A stretch of DNA of 11,325 nt. It comes from Clostridiales bacterium. Its GTDB lineage: Bacteria > Bacillota > Clostridia > Oscillospirales > Oscillospiraceae. This document shows positions 1-6,536 of the stretch, one piece after another. The notes under the pieces are model-generated. The model made no database searches, was not told the DNA's origin, and saw nothing but the letters and a program-made list of their open reading frames with translations. The position numbers were made by a program, and so were the translations under genes. The stretch is taken from positions 13,453-24,777 of the forward strand of contig JAHZFC010000011.1 in NCBI GenBank assembly GCA_019421525.1. The letters run 5' to 3'. The stretch's first letter is position 1. Each line of letters begins with the position of its first letter.

Positions 1-82
1 AGATATACAGCTCCTGGGCGGCCTTCGTGATGCTTTTTGTCCGGGCCACCTTCTGAAAATAGCGAAGCTGGGTCAGTTCCAT
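1..82 (-). CDS. LysR-type transcriptional regulator, N-terminal fragment (runs off left edge)
   Basis: Only the first 27 codons are in the window. They read MELTQLRYFQKVARTKSITK and continue AAQELYI, the classic opening of a LysR-type winged helix-turn-helix (first helix LxxLRYFxxVA, then SITxAAxxLxI). The protein should bind DNA and sense a small ligand through a C-terminal domain that is not visible here. It diverges from the YeiH-like exporter gene, as E. coli yeiE diverges from yeiH, so it probably controls the four-gene operon to its right. The start is ambiguous. The ATG at 82 lies about 13 nt after a GGAGG (96-100), while an in-frame GTG at 91 is only 4 nt after it. I prefer ATG because the LysR fold normally begins there. 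The ligand is unknown; being a LysR regulator is close to certain. Confidence 0.88.
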   Translation of the reverse strand, partial: MELTQLRYFQKVARTKSITKAAQELYI

Positions 83-110
83 TGCGGTCACGCTCCCTCC
101 ATTTGTCAAT

Positions 111-140
111 ATCATACCATCAAAAGACATAACCCTGCAA
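111..140 (-). promoter_or_regulatory. Sigma-70-type promoter for the LysR regulator
   Basis: On the minus strand a TTGCAG -35 box (135-140) is followed after 18 nt by a TATGAT -10 box (111-116). Each matches four or five of the six consensus bases. Transcription would begin near 104, leaving a short leader before the LysR start. The -35 box lies just beside the dyad at 150-169, so the regulator bound there could repress its own gene, which is typical of LysR proteins. Confidence 0.55.
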
Positions 141-149
141 GATAGAAAG

Positions 150-169
150 TCATTGGTTTTATGCAATGA
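150..169. promoter_or_regulatory. Probable LysR recognition box (T-N11-A dyad)
   Basis: TCATTG (150-155) and its exact inverse CAATGA (164-169) flank an 8-nt centre and contain T154-N11-A166, the canonical LysR box. A third CATTG half-site lies at 173-177, where an activation subsite would be expected. The dyad centre (about 159.5) is near -65 relative to a start inferred from the TATGCT at 212-217, the standard position for LysR recognition sites. Sequence and position both support it; binding is inferred. Confidence 0.6.
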
Positions 170-187
170 GCACATTGAAGATCGATA

Positions 188-217
188 TTTCCCAAACGGC
201 TGAAAATTTAGTATGCT
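188..217 (+). promoter_or_regulatory. Candidate activator-dependent promoter of the exporter/flavoprotein operon
   Basis: TATGCT (212-217) is a plausible -10 box, preceded at about 18 nt by TTTCCC (188-193), a poor -35. A weak -35 is common where a LysR protein activates transcription. It is the best candidate between the divergent genes on the plus strand, but the match is modest. Confidence 0.35.
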
Positions 218-260
218 GAAATAGTCAAGAGCATCAGGAGAAAGGGAGGTCTTGCCACAA

Positions 261-1322
261 ATGTTTCTGGGAATTGTGATCTGCTGCGTTCTGGGGCTGT
301 GCGCCACCTGGCTGGGCGGAGTGCAGCATGTGGTGGGGGCACCGGTCATCGGTATGTTTTTAGGCATGCTGTTGTCTAATCTGGCCGGGACGGCTATCAC
401 CACACGGTTCAAGGCGGGAGCTGCCTTTGCCTCCAAGACCATTCTCCGGCTGGGCATCATCCTGGCCGGGGGAACACTGAGTTTTGCCACCATCGTGGGG
501 GCGGGAGGGTCCGCTCTGCCCTACATCATCATCAGCATCGGCTTTGCCTTTCTCACCGCCTGCCTGATCGGGAAATATCTGCTGAAGGTCAGCCCCAAGA
601 CCCGGGTGCTGGTGGCGGGAGGTACTTCCATCTGCGGCGGGACCGCCATCGCCACCCTGTCTGCGGTGGTAGACGCCGACGAGGACGAGACGGCCTATGC
701 CATGACGGCCATCTTCCTGTTCGACATCCTGGCCACCCTTATGTGGCCCTATGTGGCGCTGGGGCTGGACCTGGGCCCGCAGAAGTTCAGCATCCTGGCG
801 GGCATCGCCATCAACGACGTGGCCAGCGTCACCGCGGCGGGCGCCACCTACGACGCCCTGCTGGGGGAGGGCGCGGTGATGGCGGACGGGGTGACCGGCG
901 GCGAACTGGCCGTTGTGGTCAAGCTCACCCGGGTGGTCATGCTGGTGTTTGTGGCCCTGGCGGTCATGGTATGGCACATGCGGCAGGAGCGGAAGGATGC
1001 CGCCGGCCAGGGAACGGGGGAGAAAGCCCCGGTCTGGCGCACGGTGGTCAAGGCGTTCCCCCTGTTTATCCTGGGCTTTCTGGCCTTGGCCGTCCTCAAT
1101 ACCCTGGTGGACTTTTCCAGCGTACCTCTGTTCGGCGCCACCCTGGCCGACGGGCTCAAAACAGCCAACAAATACCTCATCACCGTAGCGTTGGTGGGTG
1201 TGGGCTGCAAGATCAGCCTCCGGGACCTGTTCACCAAGGGCTACAAGCCGGTGCTGCTGGGCGGCTGTACCTGGCTGGCGGTGGCGGTCGTCACCCTGAG
1301 TTATGTATTGTTTTTGATGTAA
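261..1322 (+). CDS. yeiH: YeiH/UPF0324 family membrane transporter (putative sulfate/sulfite exporter)
   Basis: An integral membrane protein of 353 residues, close to the usual length for this family (PF03601, about 340), with roughly ten hydrophobic segments. Family signatures are present in order: the Lys-Thr-Arg-Val stretch leading into GTSICGGTAIA (121-131), DADEDET (138-144) before a membrane segment, AIND (183-186), VKLTRV (220-225), and a C-terminal segment rich in small residues. Relatives have been proposed to export sulfate or sulfite in sulfonate-degrading bacteria, but the E. coli member's substrate is not firmly settled. It is the first gene of the operon, divergent from a LysR gene as in E. 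coli yeiE-yeiH. Start choice: an in-frame TTG at 252 lies only 2 nt after GGAGG (245-249), whereas the ATG at 261 lies 11 nt after it. I use the ATG. The family call is strong; the substrate is inference. Confidence 0.88.
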   Translation: MFLGIVICCVLGLCATWLGGVQHVVGAPVIGMFLGMLLSNLAGTAITTRFKAGAAFASKTILRLGIILAGGTLSFATIVGAGGSALPYIIISIGFAFLTACLIGKYLLKVSPKTRVLVAGGTSICGGTAIATLSAVVDADEDETAYAMTAIFLFDILATLMWPYVALGLDLGPQKFSILAGIAINDVASVTAAGATYDALLGEGAVMADGVTGGELAVVVKLTRVVMLVFVALAVMVWHMRQERKDAAGQGTGEKAPVWRTVVKAFPLFILGFLALAVLNTLVDFSSVPLFGATLADGLKTANKYLITVALVGVGCKISLRDLFTKGYKPVLLGGCTWLAVAVVTLSYVLFLM

Positions 1323-1358
1323 TGCGGATCAGAATGCGAGGAAAGAAGGAGTTTTGCC

Positions 1359-3290
1359 ATGAACACCAAATATCCCAAGCTGTTTTCGCCCCTGCACGTG
1401 GGGAACGTGACCTTGAAAAACCGGATCATCACCGGGCCCATGTCCATCGTGGAGCTGGACCCCAAGGGGGGGTATACCGAGCAGGGCATCGCCTTTTACG
1501 AGGGACTGGCCGCCGGCGGCGCGGCCCTCATCACCCTGGGGGAGAGCATCGTGGCCAGCGACAACGGGATGACCCATCTCCAGCAGATCCGGTTTGACAA
1601 CCCGGACGTCCCCTTCTCCCTCCAGCGCATCGCCGACGCCGTCCATGCCCACGACGCGCTCATCAGCATCGAGATCAGCCACGGCGGCGCCATGGCTGAC
1701 TCCATCTACAACAACGGCGTCCAGACCATGGGGCCCTCCGGCTATGTGGATGAATGGGGGGACACCATCCGGGAGATGACCCGGGAGGATATGGACCAGA
1801 TCGCCGACGCCTTCGCCGACGCGGTGGAGATCTGCCGGGACTGTGATTTTGACATGGCCATGATCCACTGCGGCCACGGCTGGCTGCTCCACCAGTTCCT
1901 CTCCCCCCTCCACAACCGCCGCACCGACGAATTTGGCGGCAGCCTGGAGAACCGGGCCCGCTTCCCCCTGATGGTGCTGGACCGGGTCCGGGCGCGGGTG
2001 GGGGATACCATCGCCCTGGATATGCGGGTGTCCGGAAGCGAGTTTTTGGAGGGCGGTCTGGACATCGGCGAGGTGACGGAATTTTGCAAAATGGCCCAGA
2101 GCCGGGTGGACATGATCAACGTCTCCGCCGGGGCGCCCTGGACCACCCGGATGGCCATCCCCGTATTTGAGGAGCGGGGGATCAACGCCCCCATGGCCCA
2201 GCAGGTGCGCCAGGCGGTGCAGATCCCCGTGACCAGCGTGGGCGGCTATACCGACCCGGAGTTGATGGAGCGGTTCCTGACCGAGGGGAAATGCGACGCC
2301 TTCGTGCTGGGACGGAGCATCTTAGCCGACCCCCAGCTGCCCACCAAGGCCCGGACCGGGCGGGAGGAGGAGATCCACCAGTGCCTGCGCTGCTTTGTGT
2401 GCAACGACGCCCAGTACCAAAACAGGGGCAAGGTGCTGCGCTGCGCCATCAACCCCACCGCCGGGCGGGAGTTTGTCATGCGCACTGTGCCCGCCTCCCC
2501 CAAGCGGAAGATCGTGGTGGCCGGCGGCGGCTGCGGCGGCATGGAGGCGGCCATCACCGCTGCCCGGCGGGGCCATGAGGTGGTGCTGTATGAAAAGTCA
2601 GACACCCTGGGCGGCTGGCTGAATATGGAGCGGCATCTGCCCTTCAAGATGGATATGTACCGCTACGCCCGCACCCTGGAGCGGGAATGTGCCCTGTACG
2701 GCGTCAGGGTGGTGCTGAACGCCCCGGTCACCCCGGAGCTGCTGGCCCGGGAGCGGCCGGACACCGTTATCTGCGCCATCGGCTCCGAGCCCATCGTGCC
2801 TCCCATCCCGGGGGTGGACCTGCCCCATGTGGCCCTGGCCACCGGGATGTACGACAGCGGCTTTGTACCCGGCCGCAGGGTGGTGGTCATCGGCGGCGGC
2901 CTGGTGGGGTGTGAGAGCGCCCTCCACCTGGGCATGGAGGGCCATGAGGTCACCGTGGTGGAGATGCGGGAGGATGTGGCGGTGGACGCCACCGCCGACC
3001 ACCGCCGCTACCTGATGCCCCGTCTGGAGCAGCACGCCAGGCTGGCCTGCGGCGTTACGGTGTCGGAGATCGCCCCGGAGGGGGTCTATGGCACCGATGG
3101 AGAGGGGCGGCGGCAGTTCTTCCCGGCGGACAGCGTCATCCTGGCCACCGGACTCAGGGCCCGGCGGGCGGAGGCGGAGGCCCTGCGCAGCCCGGACTAC
3201 GACTTTGTCCTGATTGGAGACGCCCGCAAGGCAAGAAATGTGTTCGCCGCCGTCCGGGAGGGCTATGACGCGGCCACCTTCGTCCGGTGA
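1359..3290 (+). CDS. Old Yellow Enzyme/2,4-dienoyl-CoA reductase-like FMN-FAD-[4Fe-4S] oxidoreductase
   Basis: 643 residues, the length of FadH, BaiCD, trimethylamine dehydrogenase and daidzein reductase. Residues 1-335 form an FMN-binding TIM barrel (LFSPLHVGNVTLKNRI near the start; QFLSPLHNRRTDEFGG just after residue 178). Cys342, Cys345, Cys348 and Cys362 form the [4Fe-4S] site with spacing close to trimethylamine dehydrogenase. Residues about 382-643 hold two dinucleotide folds, GGGCGG at 389-394 and GGGLVG at 512-517, for FAD and NAD(P)H. Such enzymes pass hydride from NAD(P)H through FAD and the cluster to FMN and usually reduce an activated C=C bond. The substrate-anchoring pair His170/His173 is present, but the next key residue, Tyr in OYE and FadH, is Trp175. 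There is no signal peptide, so it is cytosolic. AAGGAG (1346-1351) lies 7 nt before the ATG. Substrate unknown; fold and cofactors are confident. Confidence 0.9.
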   Translation: MNTKYPKLFSPLHVGNVTLKNRIITGPMSIVELDPKGGYTEQGIAFYEGLAAGGAALITLGESIVASDNGMTHLQQIRFDNPDVPFSLQRIADAVHAHDALISIEISHGGAMADSIYNNGVQTMGPSGYVDEWGDTIREMTREDMDQIADAFADAVEICRDCDFDMAMIHCGHGWLLHQFLSPLHNRRTDEFGGSLENRARFPLMVLDRVRARVGDTIALDMRVSGSEFLEGGLDIGEVTEFCKMAQSRVDMINVSAGAPWTTRMAIPVFEERGINAPMAQQVRQAVQIPVTSVGGYTDPELMERFLTEGKCDAFVLGRSILADPQLPTKARTGREEEIHQCLRCFVCNDAQYQNRGKVLRCAINPTAGREFVMRTVPASPKRKIVVAGGGCGGMEAAITAARRGHEVVLYEKSDTLGGWLNMERHLPFKMDMYRYARTLERECALYGVRVVLNAPVTPELLARERPDTVICAIGSEPIVPPIPGVDLPHVALATGMYDSGFVPGRRVVVIGGGLVGCESALHLGMEGHEVTVVEMREDVAVDATADHRRYLMPRLEQHARLACGVTVSEIAPEGVYGTDGEGRRQFFPADSVILATGLRARRAEAEALRSPDYDFVLIGDARKARNVFAAVREGYDAATFVR

Positions 3291-3344
3291 TGAGCGAATG
3301 AGAGGATAAACTACCAACATACCCACAGGGAAAGGAGAAACATC

Positions 3345-4865
3345 ATGAGCAAACTGGTGAGCATGTACGAGGACTATGACCGCGCGGAACTGAGCTACCC
3401 CGGCGGCCCGGTGGAGACCATGGACTGCGACATCGTGGTGGTGGGCGGAGGCGGCAGCGGCATGAACGTGGCCGTCCGCGCCAGTGAGCTGGGGGCCAAG
3501 GTGGTCATCGTGGAGAAGATGGACCGGCTGGGAGGCAACAGCTGGCTGGCAGGCGGACTGCTGTCCACCACCTCCAAATACCAGCGGGAGCTGGGCTTTG
3601 CCGACCAGACCGACCACTACATCGAGACCGCCCACAAATTCAACCGCTATCTGCTGGATCCCGCCATTTTTGAGCGGTATCTCAGGAACTCCGGCCACTA
3701 TCTGGAGTGGCTGGTGGACAAGGGGCTGGACATCAAGAACACCCGCTGGGCCTTTGACGGGGCGGTCATGCTCATCAAGGAGCCCTTGGAGCCAAGCCCC
3801 CTGAACAACCCGGCCTACGGCCCGGGCTGGGGCGGCACCGCCATCCTGTCTGTGCTGAAAAAGGAGCTGGAGAAATACCAGGTCCCGGTGCTCATGGAGA
3901 CCAAGGTGCGCTCTCTGATCACCAACGGGGACGGCGCCGTGGTGGGCGTCAAGGCCGACGGACAGGAGCGCAGCTACATCATCCGGGCCAAGGCGGTGGC
4001 CATCAGCGCGGGCAACATGGCGGGCAATATGGAGATGCTCCGGCGGTTCCTCCCCCGGTACTTTACCTCGGACAACTATTTCTCCCATTACAGCCTGAAG
4101 AGCCTCACCGGGGACGGCGTGGCCATGGCCGAGGAGATCGGCGCGGAGGTGGGCAAGAATATGTCCATCGCCATCCACGCCCTGGCCCACTTCCCAGGTA
4201 CTTACACCGTCCAGCGCCTGGTGAACGAGCCTCTGGGCATCATCGTCAACCAGAACGGCAAGCGCTTCTGCTGTGAGGACGAGGCGGACGACGCGGAGTA
4301 CATCACAGACCGTCAGCCCGACGGCCGTGGCTACTACCTGCTGGACCGGCCCACCCTGGAGGAGGGCTTCGGCCAGGTGCTGGAGCACGTCCGCTTCGGC
4401 GACCGCACCCCCACCTGGGAGGAGTTCTGGGGCGACCTGGACCGGGAGGCCGCCGAGGGCAAGCTGGCCATCGCCGACACCCTGGAGGGCCTGGCCCCCT
4501 ACATCGGCTGCGCCCCGGAGGCGCTGCGGGCCACGGTGGAGCGGTGCAACGGCCACTGCGACGCGGGCAAGGACGATGAGTTCTACAAGGCGCCCGAGCA
4601 CCTGCGCAAGATCCAGACCGGCCCCTTCTACGCCATCCGCCTGCAGCGGAATTTCGACGTGACCATGGGCGGCATCTCCATCAACGAGCATCTGCAGGCC
4701 CTGCGGCCGGACCAGAGCGTCATCCCCGGCCTGTATGTCACCGGTGACAACGCCTCCAACTGGATGGGGGAGGAGTACGGACCTATGTGCTCCTCCTTCT
4801 GCTGGGCTATGAACTCCGGCTATCTGGCCGGGGAGGAGGCCGCCGCCTACGTCAGCCAGGCGTGA
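3345..4865 (+). CDS. Fumarate-reductase-like FAD-dependent oxidoreductase (FAD_binding_2 family)
   Basis: 506 residues. The Rossmann FAD motif GGGGSG (34-39) is followed by Glu57 for the ribose and LGGNSWLAGG (62-71), the flavin pyrophosphate loop of the fumarate reductase/succinate dehydrogenase flavoprotein family. The C-terminal FAD loop reads GLYVTGDN and ends in NSGYLAGEEAA. There is no signal peptide, haem motif or FMN-binding domain, so it looks like a soluble, cytosolic single-domain protein. Residues that make a true fumarate reductase are not seen: the position before TMGG (440-443) is Phe-Asp-Val instead of His, the segment after GKRF (305-308) is acidic with no TTRD arginine, and the final loop lacks HGxNRxGG. 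It probably reduces another alkene, as do other gut-type relatives such as tetrahydrodaidzein reductase. AGGAG (3333-3337) lies 7 nt before ATG; the gap to the preceding gene is 54 nt. Family strong, reaction unknown. Confidence 0.86.
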   Translation: MSKLVSMYEDYDRAELSYPGGPVETMDCDIVVVGGGGSGMNVAVRASELGAKVVIVEKMDRLGGNSWLAGGLLSTTSKYQRELGFADQTDHYIETAHKFNRYLLDPAIFERYLRNSGHYLEWLVDKGLDIKNTRWAFDGAVMLIKEPLEPSPLNNPAYGPGWGGTAILSVLKKELEKYQVPVLMETKVRSLITNGDGAVVGVKADGQERSYIIRAKAVAISAGNMAGNMEMLRRFLPRYFTSDNYFSHYSLKSLTGDGVAMAEEIGAEVGKNMSIAIHALAHFPGTYTVQRLVNEPLGIIVNQNGKRFCCEDEADDAEYITDRQPDGRGYYLLDRPTLEEGFGQVLEHVRFGDRTPTWEEFWGDLDREAAEGKLAIADTLEGLAPYIGCAPEALRATVERCNGHCDAGKDDEFYKAPEHLRKIQTGPFYAIRLQRNFDVTMGGISINEHLQALRPDQSVIPGLYVTGDNASNWMGEEYGPMCSSFCWAMNSGYLAGEEAAAYVSQA

Positions 4866-4886
4866 AACACCGCTGATCCTCCTCGC

Positions 4887-4912
4887 CGCGCCGGGGCGGC
4901 AGCCCCGGCGCG
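4887..4912 (+). other. Perfect GC-rich stem-loop between the flavoprotein and transporter genes
   Basis: CGCGCCGGGG (4887-4896) pairs perfectly with CCCCGGCGCG (4903-4912) around the 6-nt loop CGGCAG. It ends 11 nt before the AGGAG of the transporter gene. There is no T run after it, so it is not an intrinsic terminator. It may stabilise or punctuate the transcript between the enzyme genes and the transporter gene. The structure is plain in the sequence; its role is inference. Confidence 0.7.
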
Positions 4913-4936
4913 ATCTTGAAAAAAGGAGAGAGAAAC

Positions 4937-6325
4937 ATGGAGGCAACCAAACGCTCCCCTATGATTTGGTCGAAATGGCTCATCGCCATCGTTATCCCAG
5001 CGCTGCTGTTTCTGATCCCTGTGGGCGACGTGTTCACCGCACCCATCCGCCTGTTTTTCGTGGTGACACTGTTCATGATGATCGTCATCGCCCTGGAGTT
5101 GGTCCCCATCCTCATGTCCGCCATTTTCCTGCCGGCTCTGTATATCCTGCTCCAGATCGCCCTGGCGGAGACTGCCCTGAGCGCCTGGACCAAGCCCCTT
5201 CCCTTCATGCTGGTGGGTGCGTTCATCCTGGCCATGGGCCTGGCGGAGTGCGGCCTGCTCCAACGGCTGGCCTACGGCATACTGGCCAAGACGGGCGGCA
5301 CTTACCGGGGCATCCTGCTGGGCATCCTGGCGGCCAGCCTGCTGCTCACATTCATGACCTCCGGGTCCGCCGACACGGTGATGGTAGCCTTTGTCTTCGG
5401 CATCTGCGTGGCCCTGAAGCTGGGCAACAGCAAGACCGCCGCCGGCATCACCATGGTGTCCGCCATCTGCTGTGTGGACGGGTGCCTGTTTATCTTCAAG
5501 CCCAGCAACATGTCCGTGCTCATCGGCGGGGCCCAGTCGGTGCTGGGGGAAGGGTTCAATATCACCTATGCCCAGTTCTTCCTCCACAACTGGCCCTGGA
5601 TCATTGCCCTGGTGCTCTTTGTCCTGGGCATGTGCAAATTCTGGAAGCCTGACCTGCCCATCAACGGCAAGGAGTATTTCCAGGAGGAGTACAAAAAGCT
5701 GGGCAAGATGTCTCCCCGGGAGATCAAGGGCCTGGTCATCTCCATCGTCATCATCCTGCTGCTGCTTACCACCAATCTCACCGGCCTCAGCGGGGAGTGG
5801 ATTTTGGCCCTGGTGCCCTGGGTCATGTTTATCCCCGGCGTCAGCGTGGCCACGGAGGAGTCCATCAAGGGGGTCAAATTCCCGGTCATCTTCTTCGCCG
5901 TGGCCTGTATGTCCATCGGCTTTGTGGCCGGCGGCCTGGGCATCGGCCCCCTCATCACCCAGGCGGTGACTCCGCTGATCCAGGGCCTGTCCAACCACTG
6001 GCTGTTCGCCGGGGCGGCGGCCCTGCTGGGCACGCTGCTCAACTTCCTGCTCACCCCGCTGGCCATGATGGGGGTGGGGACCGCGCCCCTGGTGGAGATC
6101 GCCTCCAGCATGGGCATCGACCCCCTGCTGGGCATGTACGCCTTCTATCTGTCCTGCAACCTGGTGTTCCTGCCCTATGAGTCCACCGCGTTCCTGGTGT
6201 TCTATTCCTTTGGAACGGTGAAACTCAAGCACTTTGCCCAGATCTGCGCGGCAAAATTCGTATTCTTCATGCTGTGGATGCTGGTGGTGATGATCCCCTA
6301 TTGGAACCTCATCGGCGTGTGCTGA
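4937..6325 (+). CDS. DASS/SLC13-type anion transporter (divalent anion:sodium symporter family)
   Basis: A polytopic membrane protein of 462 residues with about eleven to twelve hydrophobic segments, in the size range of bacterial DASS carriers such as VcINDY and CitT. These import dicarboxylates, citrate or sulfate, often with sodium. Internal duplication is suggested by two comparable halves, each with a hairpin-like conserved stretch: residues 138-155 (FMTSGSADTVMV) and the LLTPLAMMGVGTAP region near the C-terminus. Neither keeps the standard Ser-Asn-Thr ion/substrate motif, so assignment to DASS is by overall pattern and the substrate cannot be predicted. As last gene of the operon it probably brings in the compound handled by the two flavoproteins. 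Start choice: an in-frame TTG at 4916 precedes the ribosome binding site, while the ATG at 4937 lies 8 nt after AGGAG (4924-4928); I use the ATG. A related ion-transporter family is the alternative. Confidence 0.72.
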   Translation: MEATKRSPMIWSKWLIAIVIPALLFLIPVGDVFTAPIRLFFVVTLFMMIVIALELVPILMSAIFLPALYILLQIALAETALSAWTKPLPFMLVGAFILAMGLAECGLLQRLAYGILAKTGGTYRGILLGILAASLLLTFMTSGSADTVMVAFVFGICVALKLGNSKTAAGITMVSAICCVDGCLFIFKPSNMSVLIGGAQSVLGEGFNITYAQFFLHNWPWIIALVLFVLGMCKFWKPDLPINGKEYFQEEYKKLGKMSPREIKGLVISIVIILLLLTTNLTGLSGEWILALVPWVMFIPGVSVATEESIKGVKFPVIFFAVACMSIGFVAGGLGIGPLITQAVTPLIQGLSNHWLFAGAAALLGTLLNFLLTPLAMMGVGTAPLVEIASSMGIDPLLGMYAFYLSCNLVFLPYESTAFLVFYSFGTVKLKHFAQICAAKFVFFMLWMLVVMIPYWNLIGVC

Positions 6326-6361
6326 CTGCGGCCGGGCTGACTTTGTTTCCAGTATGCTGTG

Positions 6362-6401
6362 AAGAGAGGCTGTCAAGTATTGCTTGACAGCCTCTCTTTT
6401 T
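6362..6401 (+). terminator. Intrinsic terminator of the exporter/flavoprotein/transporter operon
   Basis: AAGAGAGGCTGTCAAG (6362-6377) is exactly complementary to 6383-6398 around the 5-nt loop TATTG, and the right arm runs into five T residues (6397-6401). It starts 36 nt after the transporter stop codon. A perfect 14-bp stem, extended to 16 through A-T pairs, plus a U tract is a textbook Rho-independent terminator and marks the operon end. Confidence 0.93.
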
Positions 6402-6536
6402 GATCGGAACGTGCTCTTTACAACATGGCTGCCAGCCATAAAGCTGCCGGCAAGATCCCGGGCGAAATGTTGACGATCGGTACCTTGATGCCGCCCCGGG
6501 TGCACAGACCGCACCTCCCCGCAGGGAGCCGCCGCG
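6402..6536. other. Non-coding gap between converging genes
   Basis: This stretch separates the operon terminator from the end of the minus-strand SWIM gene. It holds one small perfect hairpin (ATGGCT/AGCCAT, 6425-6439, 3-nt loop) and no gene I can support. No clear U-tract terminator for the minus-strand gene is visible. Confidence 0.6.

Noticed and set aside
743..1597. 284-codon plus-strand frame overlapping the YeiH and OYE genes
   Set aside because: Out of frame with two real genes, Gly/Arg-rich with no fold signature.
4887..4912. Considered as a Rho-independent terminator after the fumarate-reductase-like gene
   Set aside because: The stem is perfect but is followed by ATCTTGAAAA, not a T run, and the next gene's ribosome binding site follows at once.
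2598..4946. Very long open frame (782 codons) on the minus strand across both flavoprotein genes
   Set aside because: It is antisense to two clearly recognisable proteins, is rich in Gly, His, Val and Gln in a way typical of complement frames of GC-rich genes, and shows no domain pattern.
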